Assembly: GCA_030615045.1 (NCBI GenBank)
Contig: JAUWZY010000030.1
Coordinates: forward strand, 1-8,739
Direction: 5' to 3'
DNA length: 8,739 nucleotides
Source: Chloroflexota bacterium
Lineage (GTDB): Bacteria; Chloroflexota; Dehalococcoidia; SZUA-161; JAUWZY01
The position numbers were made by a program, and so were the translations under genes. The notes below the pieces were generated by a model. It ran no database searches. It saw nothing but the letters and a program-made list of their open reading frames with translations, and had not been told where the DNA came from. Of the stretch, positions 1 through 6,087 are shown one piece after another (position 1 is the first letter of the stretch; the number at the start of each line of letters is the position of its first letter).

Positions 1-1
1 C

Positions 2-544
2 GCTGATGGCATGGCCACCCCCTTGGCTCAAGAGGCGTATGAGAAGTTCTATCAAACGCTGGGCGGCAAGCCGGTTCACGCCACCCTGGCCTTTCACTGG
101 GCCCGGCTCATCGAGCTCCTTTATGCTGCCGAGCGTCTTCTGGAGCTTTGCCAGGATCCAGAGATCACCGACCCCAATGTGCGCACCATCCCCACGGCGA
201 CCCCTGATGAGGAAATAGGCGTAGTAGAAGCCCCCAGAGGCACTCTCTACCACCACTATCAAACAGATGAGAAAGGCATGATCCAGAAAGTGAACCTGAT
301 TGTAGCCACAGGCAATAACCACGCTGCCATGTGCATGTCGATTAAGAAGGCGGCGCAAGGCTTGATCAAGGCGGGCAATGTGATCACCGAAGGGCTTTTG
401 AACATGGTCGAGATGGCGTTTCGTGCCTATGACCCGTGCATGGCCTGCGCCACTCATTCCTTGCTTGGGCAGATGCCACTGGAGGTCATTATCCGCGACC
501 CCCAAGGCAATGAGCTAAAGAGGCTGAGCCGAAACCTTTCATAA
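2..544 (+). CDS. mvhA: [NiFe]-hydrogenase large subunit, group 3 (MvhA-like), C-terminal part
   Basis: This is the catalytic subunit that carries the Ni-Fe(CN)2CO site; only the last 180 residues lie in the window, and the frame is open to the left edge, so the ATG at 11 is internal. Seen: EAPRGTLYHHY, then the C-terminal AYDPCMACATH, whose two cysteines (codons 437-439 and 446-448) are the second pair of nickel ligands in this family. By family knowledge the maturation protease cuts after the histidine (codon 455-457), which would release a 28-residue tail beginning SLLGQMPLEV. The motif style (VEMAFRAYDPC, GQMPLEV) fits soluble group 3 enzymes, best the F420-non-reducing, heterodisulfide-reductase-linked Mvh type; a HoxH-type NAD-linked enzyme is the alternative. 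The small subunit should lie to the left. A maturation protease gene follows downstream on the same strand. Family assignment is sure; the subgroup is less so. Confidence 0.93.
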   Translation, partial: ADGMATPLAQEAYEKFYQTLGGKPVHATLAFHWARLIELLYAAERLLELCQDPEITDPNVRTIPTATPDEEIGVVEAPRGTLYHHYQTDEKGMIQKVNLIVATGNNHAAMCMSIKKAAQGLIKAGNVITEGLLNMVEMAFRAYDPCMACATHSLLGQMPLEVIIRDPQGNELKRLSRNLS

Positions 545-581
545 GAGGCTACTTTCCCAGCCGGCGATCTTTTTGATGGTC

Positions 582-610
582 TTGATACTTTCCGCGTTTT
601 GCTTTATACT
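582..610 (+). promoter_or_regulatory. Sigma-70-type promoter for the DUF4234 and protease genes
   Basis: A TTGATA hexamer (582-587) and a TATACT hexamer (605-610) are separated by exactly 17 bases; each differs from consensus at one position. Transcription would start near 617, giving a leader of about 30 bases before the ATG at 647. It lies in the 102-base gap after the hydrogenase large subunit, so the two downstream genes could be expressed apart from the structural genes. No convincing terminator hairpin was seen between 545 and 581. Confidence 0.7.
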
Positions 611-631
611 TGCTTACAACTGAATGACTTG

Positions 632-639
632 AAGGAGGT
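632..639 (+). promoter_or_regulatory. Near-perfect Shine-Dalgarno site that fixes the DUF4234 start
   Basis: AAGGAGGT sits 7 bases before the ATG at 647. It is the strongest ribosome binding site in the window and rules out the in-frame ATG at 599, which would lie upstream of the predicted transcription start. Confidence 0.85.
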
Positions 640-646
640 ACTAATT

Positions 647-946
647 ATGCAAAAGCGTAGTCCTGTCATGGTTGTCATTCTGTCGGTGATTACCTTGGGT
701 ATCTACGCTATATGGTGGTATGTGACGACCAAGAATGAAATGAATGCTAAGGGCGCTCAGATACCGACTGCCTGGTTGATTATCGTGCCTATTGCAAACA
801 TTTACTGGGAGTGGAAGTTCGGCGAGGGTGTTGAGACGGTGACCAATAAGGGAATGAGCGCTGGTACAGCTTTCTTGCTCCTCTTCTTCCTTGGCGTCAT
901 AGGTGCGGCTATTATCCAAAGCGAGCTGAATAAGGTCGCCGCGTAA
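647..946 (+). CDS. DUF4234-type small membrane protein
   Basis: A 99-residue protein of unknown function that resembles the DUF4234 family. Seen: a short basic N-terminus (MQKRSP), a hydrophobic segment at about residues 6-25 containing ITLGIYAIWWY, the typical signature of the family, a second at about 41-56 (PTAWLIIVPIANIYW), and a third at about 71-91 (AGTAFLLLFFLGVIGAAII). It is therefore an integral membrane protein, probably of the cytoplasmic membrane. The start at 647 is set by a near-perfect Shine-Dalgarno site and the promoter just upstream; the frame is open back to an ATG at 599, but that precedes the likely transcript start. It stands between the hydrogenase large subunit and the maturation protease, whose TTG start is 16 bases downstream, so those two genes are probably co-transcribed. 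Whether it has any role in hydrogenase biology is not known; placement is the only hint. Confidence 0.85.
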   Translation: MQKRSPVMVVILSVITLGIYAIWWYVTTKNEMNAKGAQIPTAWLIIVPIANIYWEWKFGEGVETVTNKGMSAGTAFLLLFFLGVIGAAIIQSELNKVAA

Positions 947-952
947 TTATTT

Positions 953-956
953 AAGG
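953..956 (+). promoter_or_regulatory. Shine-Dalgarno site deciding the TTG start of the protease
   Basis: AAGG ends 6 bases before the TTG at 963. No in-frame ATG or GTG lies between the preceding stop codon and 963, and the conserved family N-terminus (KTLVLGLGNP) begins directly after the TTG, so the rare start is well supported. Confidence 0.6.
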
Positions 957-962
957 CCGATC

Positions 963-1427
963 TTGAAGACGCTTGTTTTAGGTTTAGGCAACCCGATTCT
1001 GTGCGATGATGGTGTCGGGAATCGGGTTGCTGATATTCTGCAGCGGAAAATCGAAGACCCTGAGGTCACTGTGACCGAGACCAATGCCGTTGGTCTCGGT
1101 CTTTTGGATGTGCTCGTCGGTTATCAGCGGGCGATAATCATCGACGCCGTCAAGACCAGGGACGGAAAGGTGGGGCAGGTCTACCGGCTGATAGCGGAGG
1201 ATTTCAGACTCTCTCAGCACCTTCGCTCGCCTCACGATGTCGATTTCGCCTCGGCTTTAGAGCTGGGGAAAAGGCTTGGCTTATCGCTGCCCGAGGAAAT
1301 CATCATCTTCGCCGTAGAGGTAGCAAATATCTCCACCTTCAGCGAAAGCTTAACTCCTGAAGTAGAGGCAGTTGTCCCCCAAGTGATCCAGATGGTGCTT
1401 GACCAGTTAGCAAATGCGGGGCAGTAA
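963..1427 (+). CDS. Hydrogenase maturation protease (HyaD/HybD family, peptidase M52)
   Basis: An endopeptidase that removes the C-terminal tail of a [NiFe]-hydrogenase large subunit once nickel is in place. The 154 residues match the usual length (about 150-165). Seen: N-terminal GLGNPILCDDGVG, the family signature; D16, D61 (in IIIDAVK) and H91 (in SPHD), which line up with the three metal/nickel-sensing residues known in E. coli HybD (Glu16, Asp62, His93). The C-terminal SLTPEVEAVVPQV segment is also typical. Translation starts at TTG with an AAGG site. It lies 16 bases after the DUF4234 gene and probably shares its promoter; its likely substrate is the large subunit encoded just upstream. 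Its last seven codons overlap the end of hypE on the other strand. Confidence 0.92.
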   Translation: MKTLVLGLGNPILCDDGVGNRVADILQRKIEDPEVTVTETNAVGLGLLDVLVGYQRAIIIDAVKTRDGKVGQVYRLIAEDFRLSQHLRSPHDVDFASALELGKRLGLSLPEEIIIFAVEVANISTFSESLTPEVEAVVPQVIQMVLDQLANAGQ

Positions 1428-2411
1428 ATCGCCGACGAGCATATCGACTATTCTTGAGGCGCCAAGCTTGGTCTTCAGCACCACCCGCCCCGGGTGCTCT
1501 TCTCTGACCTCGCCGATGACGGCGGCATCCCTGCCGTAGTGATTTCTTTGCATAACCTCAAGGAGCTGTTCTGCATCTGCGGCGGCAGCAATTGCTACCA
1601 GCTTCCCCTCATTAGCCACATATAAAGGGTCGAAGCCTAACATCTCGCAGGCGGCAAATACCTCTTCCCGCACTGGGACTTGGTCCTCATCGATTCTGAT
1701 GCCGACCTTAGATTGCCTCGCCAGCTCATTGAGGGAGGTGGCAAGGCCGCCTCTGGTCGGGTCTCGCAGGCAGTGGATTTGGCGGCTTGCGTCTAACATC
1801 TCAGCCACCAACCTATTTAGGGGGGCGCAGTCGCTTTCGAGCTCGGTGGAAAAAGCCAGGCCCTCCCGCTGGCTGAGCACAGCGATGCCATGGTCGCCGA
1901 TAGTTCCGCTCAGGAGCACCTTATCCCCGGGCTTGGCATTCCAGCCTGAGATATCGACTCCCTCTGCTATCATGCCGATGCCAGCGGTATTGATGAACAG
2001 CTTATCGGCACTGCCTCTATCTACCACCTTGGTGTCACCGGTGACGATTTCCACCCCTGCCTCATCAGCTGCCTTTCGGGCAGAGTCCACCACTTTTTCC
2101 AGGTCACTCTGGAGCAGCCCCTCCTCAATGATGAAGGAGAGGCTCAAATACAGGGGCATAGCGCCCACCATAGCTAAATCGTTCACTGTGCCGCAAACTG
2201 CTAACTTCCCAATGTCACCGCCGGGGAAGAAGATGGGATTGACCACATAGCTATCGGTGGTGAAGGCAAGAAGACCCTTGAATTCGAAGACAGCTGAGTC
2301 GTCGAGTTTAGCTAAAAGGGGATTTCTGAACGCGGGGAGGAAGCCCTTCTCCACTAAGTCATGGGCAAGCTTGCCGCCGCTGCCGTGGGCCAGAAGAATC
2401 CTATGGCTCAT
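1407..2411 (-). CDS. hypE: Hydrogenase expression/formation protein HypE
   Basis: HypE dehydrates a carbamoyl group, placed by HypF on its C-terminal cysteine, to a thiocyanate that supplies the CN ligands of the hydrogenase iron. Seen: LAHGSGGKLAHDL near the N-terminus, GTVNDLAMVGA, VTGDTKVV and the RDPTRGG loop of the PurM/AIR-synthase fold, and the C-terminus PRIC, whose final Cys is the carbamoylated residue. The chosen start (ATG 2411-2409) gives 334 residues and has GGAG six bases upstream; an in-frame ATG at 2423 would add four residues but lacks a well-spaced site. The start overlaps the end of hypD by 11 bases, as expected for coupled translation. It is the last gene of the minus-strand operon, and its 3' end overlaps the convergent protease gene by 21 bases, including the catalytic Cys codon. 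No terminator is seen between the two. Confidence 0.97.
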   Translation of the reverse strand: MSHRILLAHGSGGKLAHDLVEKGFLPAFRNPLLAKLDDSAVFEFKGLLAFTTDSYVVNPIFFPGGDIGKLAVCGTVNDLAMVGAMPLYLSLSFIIEEGLLQSDLEKVVDSARKAADEAGVEIVTGDTKVVDRGSADKLFINTAGIGMIAEGVDISGWNAKPGDKVLLSGTIGDHGIAVLSQREGLAFSTELESDCAPLNRLVAEMLDASRQIHCLRDPTRGGLATSLNELARQSKVGIRIDEDQVPVREEVFAACEMLGFDPLYVANEGKLVAIAAAADAEQLLEVMQRNHYGRDAAVIGEVREEHPGRVVLKTKLGASRIVDMLVGDLLPRIC

Positions 2412-3495
2412 AAGCGGCTCCATAAAGATAGTAAGCGGAGCAGCTTCCCTCAGAGGAGACCATACAGGGTCCCACAGGGTGCTCCGGGGTGCATAGCTTG
2501 GCGAAGAGCTCGCAATCCATTGGGGTCTTCACCCCCCTCAGGATGTGGCCGCAGATACACCCCTTTGGCTCATAGGTAGGCCCGGGGTCGATATCGAATG
2601 CCAGCTCGGCATCGAAGCGCTCGAATTCCTTCCTAAATCTCAGCCCGCTATCAGGCAAGAGCCCCATCCCGCGCCAGCGGGCAGGGCAGGGCTCAAAGAC
2701 AGTGTCCATGAGCTCTAAAGCCCTTCTATTGCCATCAGGGCGCACGCTTCGCCGATAGGCGATGTCTACCTTCGGGGCTTTGTCCTCTACCTGAGATACC
2801 AACATCTCAATGGAGAGCAATATATCTATGGGCTCAAATCCGGAGACGGCGCAGGCAATGCCATAGTCCCTGGCGACGAATTCCCAGGGGCTGGAGCCAA
2901 TAATGGTGCTCACATGCCCGGGGCAAACGATGCCATCCAGCTTGACCTCTCCTGAGTCAAGGAGGGCTTTGATCACAGGAGGCGTCAGCTTGTGCAAGGA
3001 GAGGACGTAGTAATTATCAAGCTTCTCTTGCCCTGCCTGAAGGACGGAGGCGGCAATGGTAGGCGCTGTAGTTTCGAAACCGATGCCAATGAAGACCACC
3101 GATTGGGAAGGATTTTCTCTGGCGATCTGGAGGGCGTCCATAGTGGAGTAGACGATGCGAACGTCGGCGCCCTCGGCTTTAGCCTTCTGCAGGCTGGAGT
3201 GGCTGCCGGGGACCTTGAGCATATCGCCAAAAGTGGCGGCGATTACATCGGGGAGCTGAGCCAGGGCAATGGCTTTATCCAGGTCTGAGTTGTCGGTAAC
3301 GCAGACGGGGCAGCCGGGACCGGAGAGCATGTCAATGGTGGGGGGCAGGAGCTGCCTGATGCCGAATTTGAATATAGCCACGGTATGCCCACCGCAGAAC
3401 TCCATGAATCTGGCAGGGCTGAGGGCTTTTTGCTTGATTCGGGCGATGAGCTTCTGGGCTAAGTCAGAGCGGCGGAATTCATCAATAAACCTCAC
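2401..3495 (-). CDS. hypD: Hydrogenase formation protein HypD
   Basis: HypD is the [4Fe-4S] scaffold that, with HypC, builds the Fe(CN)2CO unit. The 364-residue product has the family's normal length. Seen: FMEFCGGHT with C34, GPGCPVCVT with C62 and C65 (the conserved redox-active CxxC), GIGFETTAPT, CPGHVS, and a C-terminal cysteine set (C313, C315, C328, C335, C344, C352) that includes the cluster ligands. The start is GTG at 3495 inside the end of hypC, a 14-base overlap; GGAGG lies about 6 bases before it and no better start exists. The stop is TAG, which matters for the amber codon seen elsewhere in this operon: here TAG ends the protein at its natural C-terminus (GAAYEP). Confidence 0.97.
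   Translation of the reverse strand: MRFIDEFRRSDLAQKLIARIKQKALSPARFMEFCGGHTVAIFKFGIRQLLPPTIDMLSGPGCPVCVTDNSDLDKAIALAQLPDVIAATFGDMLKVPGSHSSLQKAKAEGADVRIVYSTMDALQIARENPSQSVVFIGIGFETTAPTIAASVLQAGQEKLDNYYVLSLHKLTPPVIKALLDSGEVKLDGIVCPGHVSTIIGSSPWEFVARDYGIACAVSGFEPIDILLSIEMLVSQVEDKAPKVDIAYRRSVRPDGNRRALELMDTVFEPCPARWRGMGLLPDSGLRFRKEFERFDAELAFDIDPGPTYEPKGCICGHILRGVKTPMDCELFAKLCTPEHPVGPCMVSSEGSCSAYYLYGAAYEP
2418..2421 (-). promoter_or_regulatory. Shine-Dalgarno site deciding the hypE start
   Basis: GGAG on the minus strand, inside the end of hypD, ends 6 bases before the ATG at 2411. This favours that ATG over the one at 2423, which has only GAGGGA about 18 bases upstream. Confidence 0.5.
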
Positions 3496-3700
3496 TCAAC
3501 TCCTCCAGGAGTCGAAGCGTCTCCAGAGCCTCCTCTTGGTCCAGGACATTTATCGCATAGCCGGTGTGGATGAGCACATAATCCCCGACCTTGGCCTCAG
3601 GGGTTAGCCACAGGCTAACGCGGCGGCCGATGCCGCCAATCTCGGCCTCAGCCTCTTTTCCATTTATCGACTTTATCAACGCTGGGATGGCAAGACACAT
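3482..3700 (-). CDS. hypC: Hydrogenase assembly chaperone HypC/HybG
   Basis: A small (72-residue) chaperone that binds HypD and the large-subunit precursor and carries the iron with its CN/CO ligands. Seen: the invariant N-terminus MCLAIP with essential C2, followed by the beta-barrel pattern ending VGDYVLIHTGYAINVLD, both diagnostic for the family. It overlaps hypD by 14 bases and follows the MauE-thioredoxin gene after 44 bases. The start is certain because C2 must follow the initiator Met, yet only a poor ribosome binding site is present (nearest AAGGA is about 22 bases upstream). Confidence 0.97.
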   Translation of the reverse strand: MCLAIPALIKSINGKEAEAEIGGIGRRVSLWLTPEAKVGDYVLIHTGYAINVLDQEEALETLRLLEELSEVY

Positions 3701-3744
3701 GGCCGACTCACACTTTGAGTTTCCTTATAGGTTGTGGAAGCCCT

Positions 3745-5094
3745 CTAATCACTCCCTATGGACTCTGCGAGCGCCTGATCAAAGGCAGCTCTCAGCTCTG
3801 TCTCGTTCACAGAACCAGACCGTTGGTAGGCAACAGTATATCCCCCTTCGTCTTTACCGGTTATTAGCAACATGGTGGGGGATTCATTCACATCAAACTC
3901 GTCCTTCACCGCTTGAGGATTATCTTCCTGGGTAATGTTGACGCGTATAAAGACAATCCTATCCCCATAATCCCGCTCTAAACGATCAATTTTTGTGCCA
4001 GCCTGACAGGGAAGGCATCCCCAATAGAAGACCAAAAAAGCAGGTTTACCGGAGTTTAAGGCATCGTCAATCATTAAAGCGATGGAGCTTTGCGCCCCTT
4101 CATCATCGGGCTCTGTGATATCGTCAGTGCCTGAACCGTTGGAATTTTGTTCACCTCCAGTGGACTCTGCGAGCACCTGATCAAAGATTTCCCTCAGTTC
4201 TGTCTCGTTCACAGAACCAGATCGGTGGTAGGCGACAGTATATCCCCCATATTCCCCTTCATCGTCTTCACCAGTTATTAGAAACATGGTCGGGAATTCT
4301 TCCACCTCGAATTGCGCCACAGCTTGACGGTCTTCACTGCTAATATTGATAAAGACAATCCTGTCGCCATAATCCCGCGCTAAACCCCTGATTTGGTTAA
4401 CCTGACAGGGAAGACACTCCTCATAGAAGACCAAAAAAGCGGGTTTACCGGAGGCTAAGGCACTGTCAATCATTGAATCAATCGAATTATCGGGGTTTGT
4501 ATCACTCGAACTCTGTGCGCCTGCAATTAAGGGCATACCTATAACAAGCACGGCGATAGCAACTACGGCAAATTTGCTGCCTTTCTCAAATATAAATCTT
4601 CTTCTTCCTAAGCCCAGGTTAAGCCTGGATAACAAAGGCCCGATGCTCAAGAACTCTGCCTCATGCTTATGAAGCAATAGTTGCACAGCTATTAGCAGCA
4701 TTACAGCATCGATGGCGAGCGAAACGGGGTGGCTTAACGTAATCAGTGCCCCAAAACAGCCACAACCACCTACGACTGGCTGGAACAGGCTATAGACACT
4801 GGCTATGATAAAGCTGACAATTAGTGGGATGCTGAGAGCGGCAGCGAATCTGGTAAATAAGCCCAGAACTAAGGAGCATCCGATGAGGAGTTCCGCCCAA
4901 GGGACTATCAGGGCGTAGAATCGAGCTAAGCTATCTGGCAGGATACCATAGCTGGTGACAATGTTAATGAATTCGGCCTGATGGGAAAGCTTGGTGACAC
5001 TTGCTGCAATAAAAATGCCACCCAGAGCCACTCGCAGGGCGAATATCAGCCATCGATTATTGACAATCTCTTCTATGAGGGCTTTTATGCTCAT
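3745..5094 (-). CDS. MauE/DoxX-like membrane protein fused to two thioredoxin-like domains
   Basis: A probable membrane thiol-disulfide relay of 449 residues; the substrate is unknown. N-terminal MauE-like part: transmembrane segments at about 14-32, 59-80, 84-104 and 122-141, with CGCFG (C111, C113) after the third, the typical cysteine pair of MauE proteins. A basic loop (GLGRRRFIFEKGSK) precedes a fifth hydrophobic segment (about 174-193) ending in AGAQ. By the positive-inside rule the rest lies outside the cytoplasm: thioredoxin-like domain 1 (about 205-311; C227-LP-C230, cis-Pro P268), a Gly/Ser/Asn/Asp-rich linker (312-337), and domain 2 (about 338-445; C360-LP-C363, P406). The two domains are recent duplicates. 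AAGGGA in the 9-base gap after the upstream gene serves as ribosome binding site; the stop is TAG. A link to hydrogenase maturation is suggested only by its place in the hyp operon. DoxX is the alternative family for the N-terminal part. Confidence 0.85.
   Translation of the reverse strand: MSIKALIEEIVNNRWLIFALRVALGGIFIAASVTKLSHQAEFINIVTSYGILPDSLARFYALIVPWAELLIGCSLVLGLFTRFAAALSIPLIVSFIIASVYSLFQPVVGGCGCFGALITLSHPVSLAIDAVMLLIAVQLLLHKHEAEFLSIGPLLSRLNLGLGRRRFIFEKGSKFAVVAIAVLVIGMPLIAGAQSSSDTNPDNSIDSMIDSALASGKPAFLVFYEECLPCQVNQIRGLARDYGDRIVFINISSEDRQAVAQFEVEEFPTMFLITGEDDEGEYGGYTVAYHRSGSVNETELREIFDQVLAESTGGEQNSNGSGTDDITEPDDEGAQSSIALMIDDALNSGKPAFLVFYWGCLPCQAGTKIDRLERDYGDRIVFIRVNITQEDNPQAVKDEFDVNESPTMLLITGKDEGGYTVAYQRSGSVNETELRAAFDQALAESIGSD
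3760..4083 (-). repeat. Thioredoxin domain copy 2 of an intragenic tandem duplication
   Basis: It encodes residues 338-445 of the MauE-Trx-Trx protein and is similar to 4162-4482 at both DNA and protein level, offset about 400 bases with only small in-frame indels. Shared stretches include SGKPAFLVFY, CLPCQ, DYGDRIVFI and RSGSVNETELR. This copy has WGCLPCQ at the active site. Confidence 0.85.
4162..4482 (-). repeat. Thioredoxin domain copy 1 of an intragenic tandem duplication
   Basis: It encodes residues 205-311 of the same protein. The active site reads EECLPCQ rather than WGCLPCQ, and this copy has an extra acidic stretch (GEDDEGEYGG) where the other copy has GKDEGG, so the two copies have begun to diverge in charge around the active site and the exposed loop. 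Confidence 0.85.
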
Positions 5095-5103
5095 GTTTCC
5101 CTT

Positions 5104-6084
5104 TTAGGGGGTCTTCCTCCGCCGGCGCCACTCAAGGAGGTCGACGAAGGCCTCGACTCTGGTCAGCATCCCAGCCTTGTCCAGTTGCTCATCGCAGAGG
5201 ATGGTAAGCACCGGGATATCCTCTTTGGTGGTGAGCATGATGTTCTGAGCGATGGCCTCGGGCATGCAGGTGAAGGGTGCCAGATGAACTAACCCATCGT
5301 ATTCGCGTGCGAGGCGTATTTTTTCGCCCACTGATTCTAAGCCATGACCGCCGACATCTCGCTTAAGGTAGGGGTCGGCGAACTTTTGTAGCTTCTTCTT
5401 CTCGTTATCGAGCACATTGAGATAGGAGCCAAAGTTGGTCCACTCTGAGAAGAAGGTAGTTTTGGTCCGCCTCACCTCGACCCCCAGCTTCACCAGCTCA
5501 ACCTCCAAGTTTATGTTGGTAAAGGGCTCCATGACCACGTAGAGCTCACCGATAATGCCCACTTTAAGGGGCACAATCTCGGGGTTCTTTGGCATTTGGT
5601 CTAACTTGCTGAAGTATTCCTTCACTACTTGCTTTAGTGAGGAAAGATCTGCGACCGCATCGATTGCCTGAATCGCCTCACGAAAGATGCGGTCGGTTAA
5701 GCCCTTTTCCAACTCCACGGCACGAGTCTTCTCTACCTTCCGCTCCAGATCGTCCAACGCTTTTAGCTTGCCTGTGCCCAGGCGATAGGCGGCGATGACC
5801 TTAGACCAAGGGGCGTCGTTGGTGAAACGCTTAATTGCCCTCATAACGCCGATCACGCCCTTATCCGAGCTCTTGTATTTGAGGAACTTGAATTTATAGC
5901 CCAGGTCGCGGAGGATTTGCTCCTGGACCTTGGCATAGTACCCCATGCGGCAAGCATTAAAGCTGGTTACCATAAACAGGGTGTCTGCGCCCTGCTCTAA
6001 GGACTCAATGAAGGTGCCCAGTATCGCTTTGAAAGGGAGGCAAACAAATTCAGGCGAGTATCTGGTGCCCAGGGAAATGGTGCG
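5104..6084 (-). CDS. 2-hydroxyglutaryl-CoA dehydratase D-component-like protein (HGD-D), 5' end cut off by an in-frame TAG
   Basis: It resembles the [4Fe-4S]-binding HgdB/COG3581-type proteins tied to CoA-dehydratase activases and double-cubane-cluster proteins; the reaction here is unknown. Seen in order: RTISLGTRYSPEFVCLPFK directly after the TAG, EQGADTLFM, NACRMGYYAKVQ, ILRDLGY, then a helical middle, VGIIGELYVVMEPFTN, APFTCMPEAIAQN and a C-terminal TILCDEQ...TRVEAFVDLLEWRRRR. Candidate cluster cysteines are in FVCLPFK, NACRMG and FTCMPE. From the TAG to the ATG at 5973 (37 codons) there is no ATG, GTG or TTG, although those codons hold conserved sequence, including a cysteine; the ATG at 5973 has no ribosome binding site. 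An independent product starting there (289 residues) would lack the domain's N-terminus. I infer this is the second half of one interrupted gene with the DUF2229 protein. The stop TAA is 9 bases before the MauE-Trx gene. Confidence 0.8.
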   Translation of the reverse strand, partial: RTISLGTRYSPEFVCLPFKAILGTFIESLEQGADTLFMVTSFNACRMGYYAKVQEQILRDLGYKFKFLKYKSSDKGVIGVMRAIKRFTNDAPWSKVIAAYRLGTGKLKALDDLERKVEKTRAVELEKGLTDRIFREAIQAIDAVADLSSLKQVVKEYFSKLDQMPKNPEIVPLKVGIIGELYVVMEPFTNINLEVELVKLGVEVRRTKTTFFSEWTNFGSYLNVLDNEKKKLQKFADPYLKRDVGGHGLESVGEKIRLAREYDGLVHLAPFTCMPEAIAQNIMLTTKEDIPVLTILCDEQLDKAGMLTRVEAFVDLLEWRRRRKTP

Positions 6085-6087
6085 CTA
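6085..6087 (-). other. In-frame amber codon splitting a DUF2229-HGD-D reading frame
   Basis: TAG (codon 376 from the ATG at 7212), followed by CGC. The frame stays open on both sides from 7212 to 5104. Within the window, the first module's SPTTSEMFNSG...CLPVK aligns without gaps to the second module's PPVT-stop-RTISLG...CLPFK: in both, the Gly is 9 residues before the Cys, so the TAG sits opposite S38. Known family members, as I recall them, usually have Lys or another polar residue here. A single base change (from AAG, CAG or GAG) would explain it. Confidence 0.85.

Noticed and set aside
545..581. Terminator after the hydrogenase large subunit
   Set aside because: There is a short GCCGGC palindrome and a later run of five T, but no stable stem directly followed by a T tract.
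599..646. Longer DUF4234 reading frame from ATG 599
   Set aside because: It contains the predicted -10 box and would begin upstream of the likely transcript start; the AAGGAGGT site belongs to ATG 647.
1699..2250. 183-codon open frame on the plus strand
   Set aside because: It is antisense to hypE, is low in recognisable protein features and has no start signals; it is a shadow of the hypE codon pattern.
3724..3750. Possible promoter before hypC (TATAAG at 3729-3724)
   Set aside because: The -10 match is good but the hexamer 17 bases upstream (GTGATT) fits poorly, so a promoter is not claimed.
5971..5973. ATG 5973 as the true start of the HGD-D protein
   Set aside because: Conserved HGD-D sequence, including LGTRYSPEFVCLPFK, lies upstream in the same frame, and no ribosome binding site precedes this ATG.
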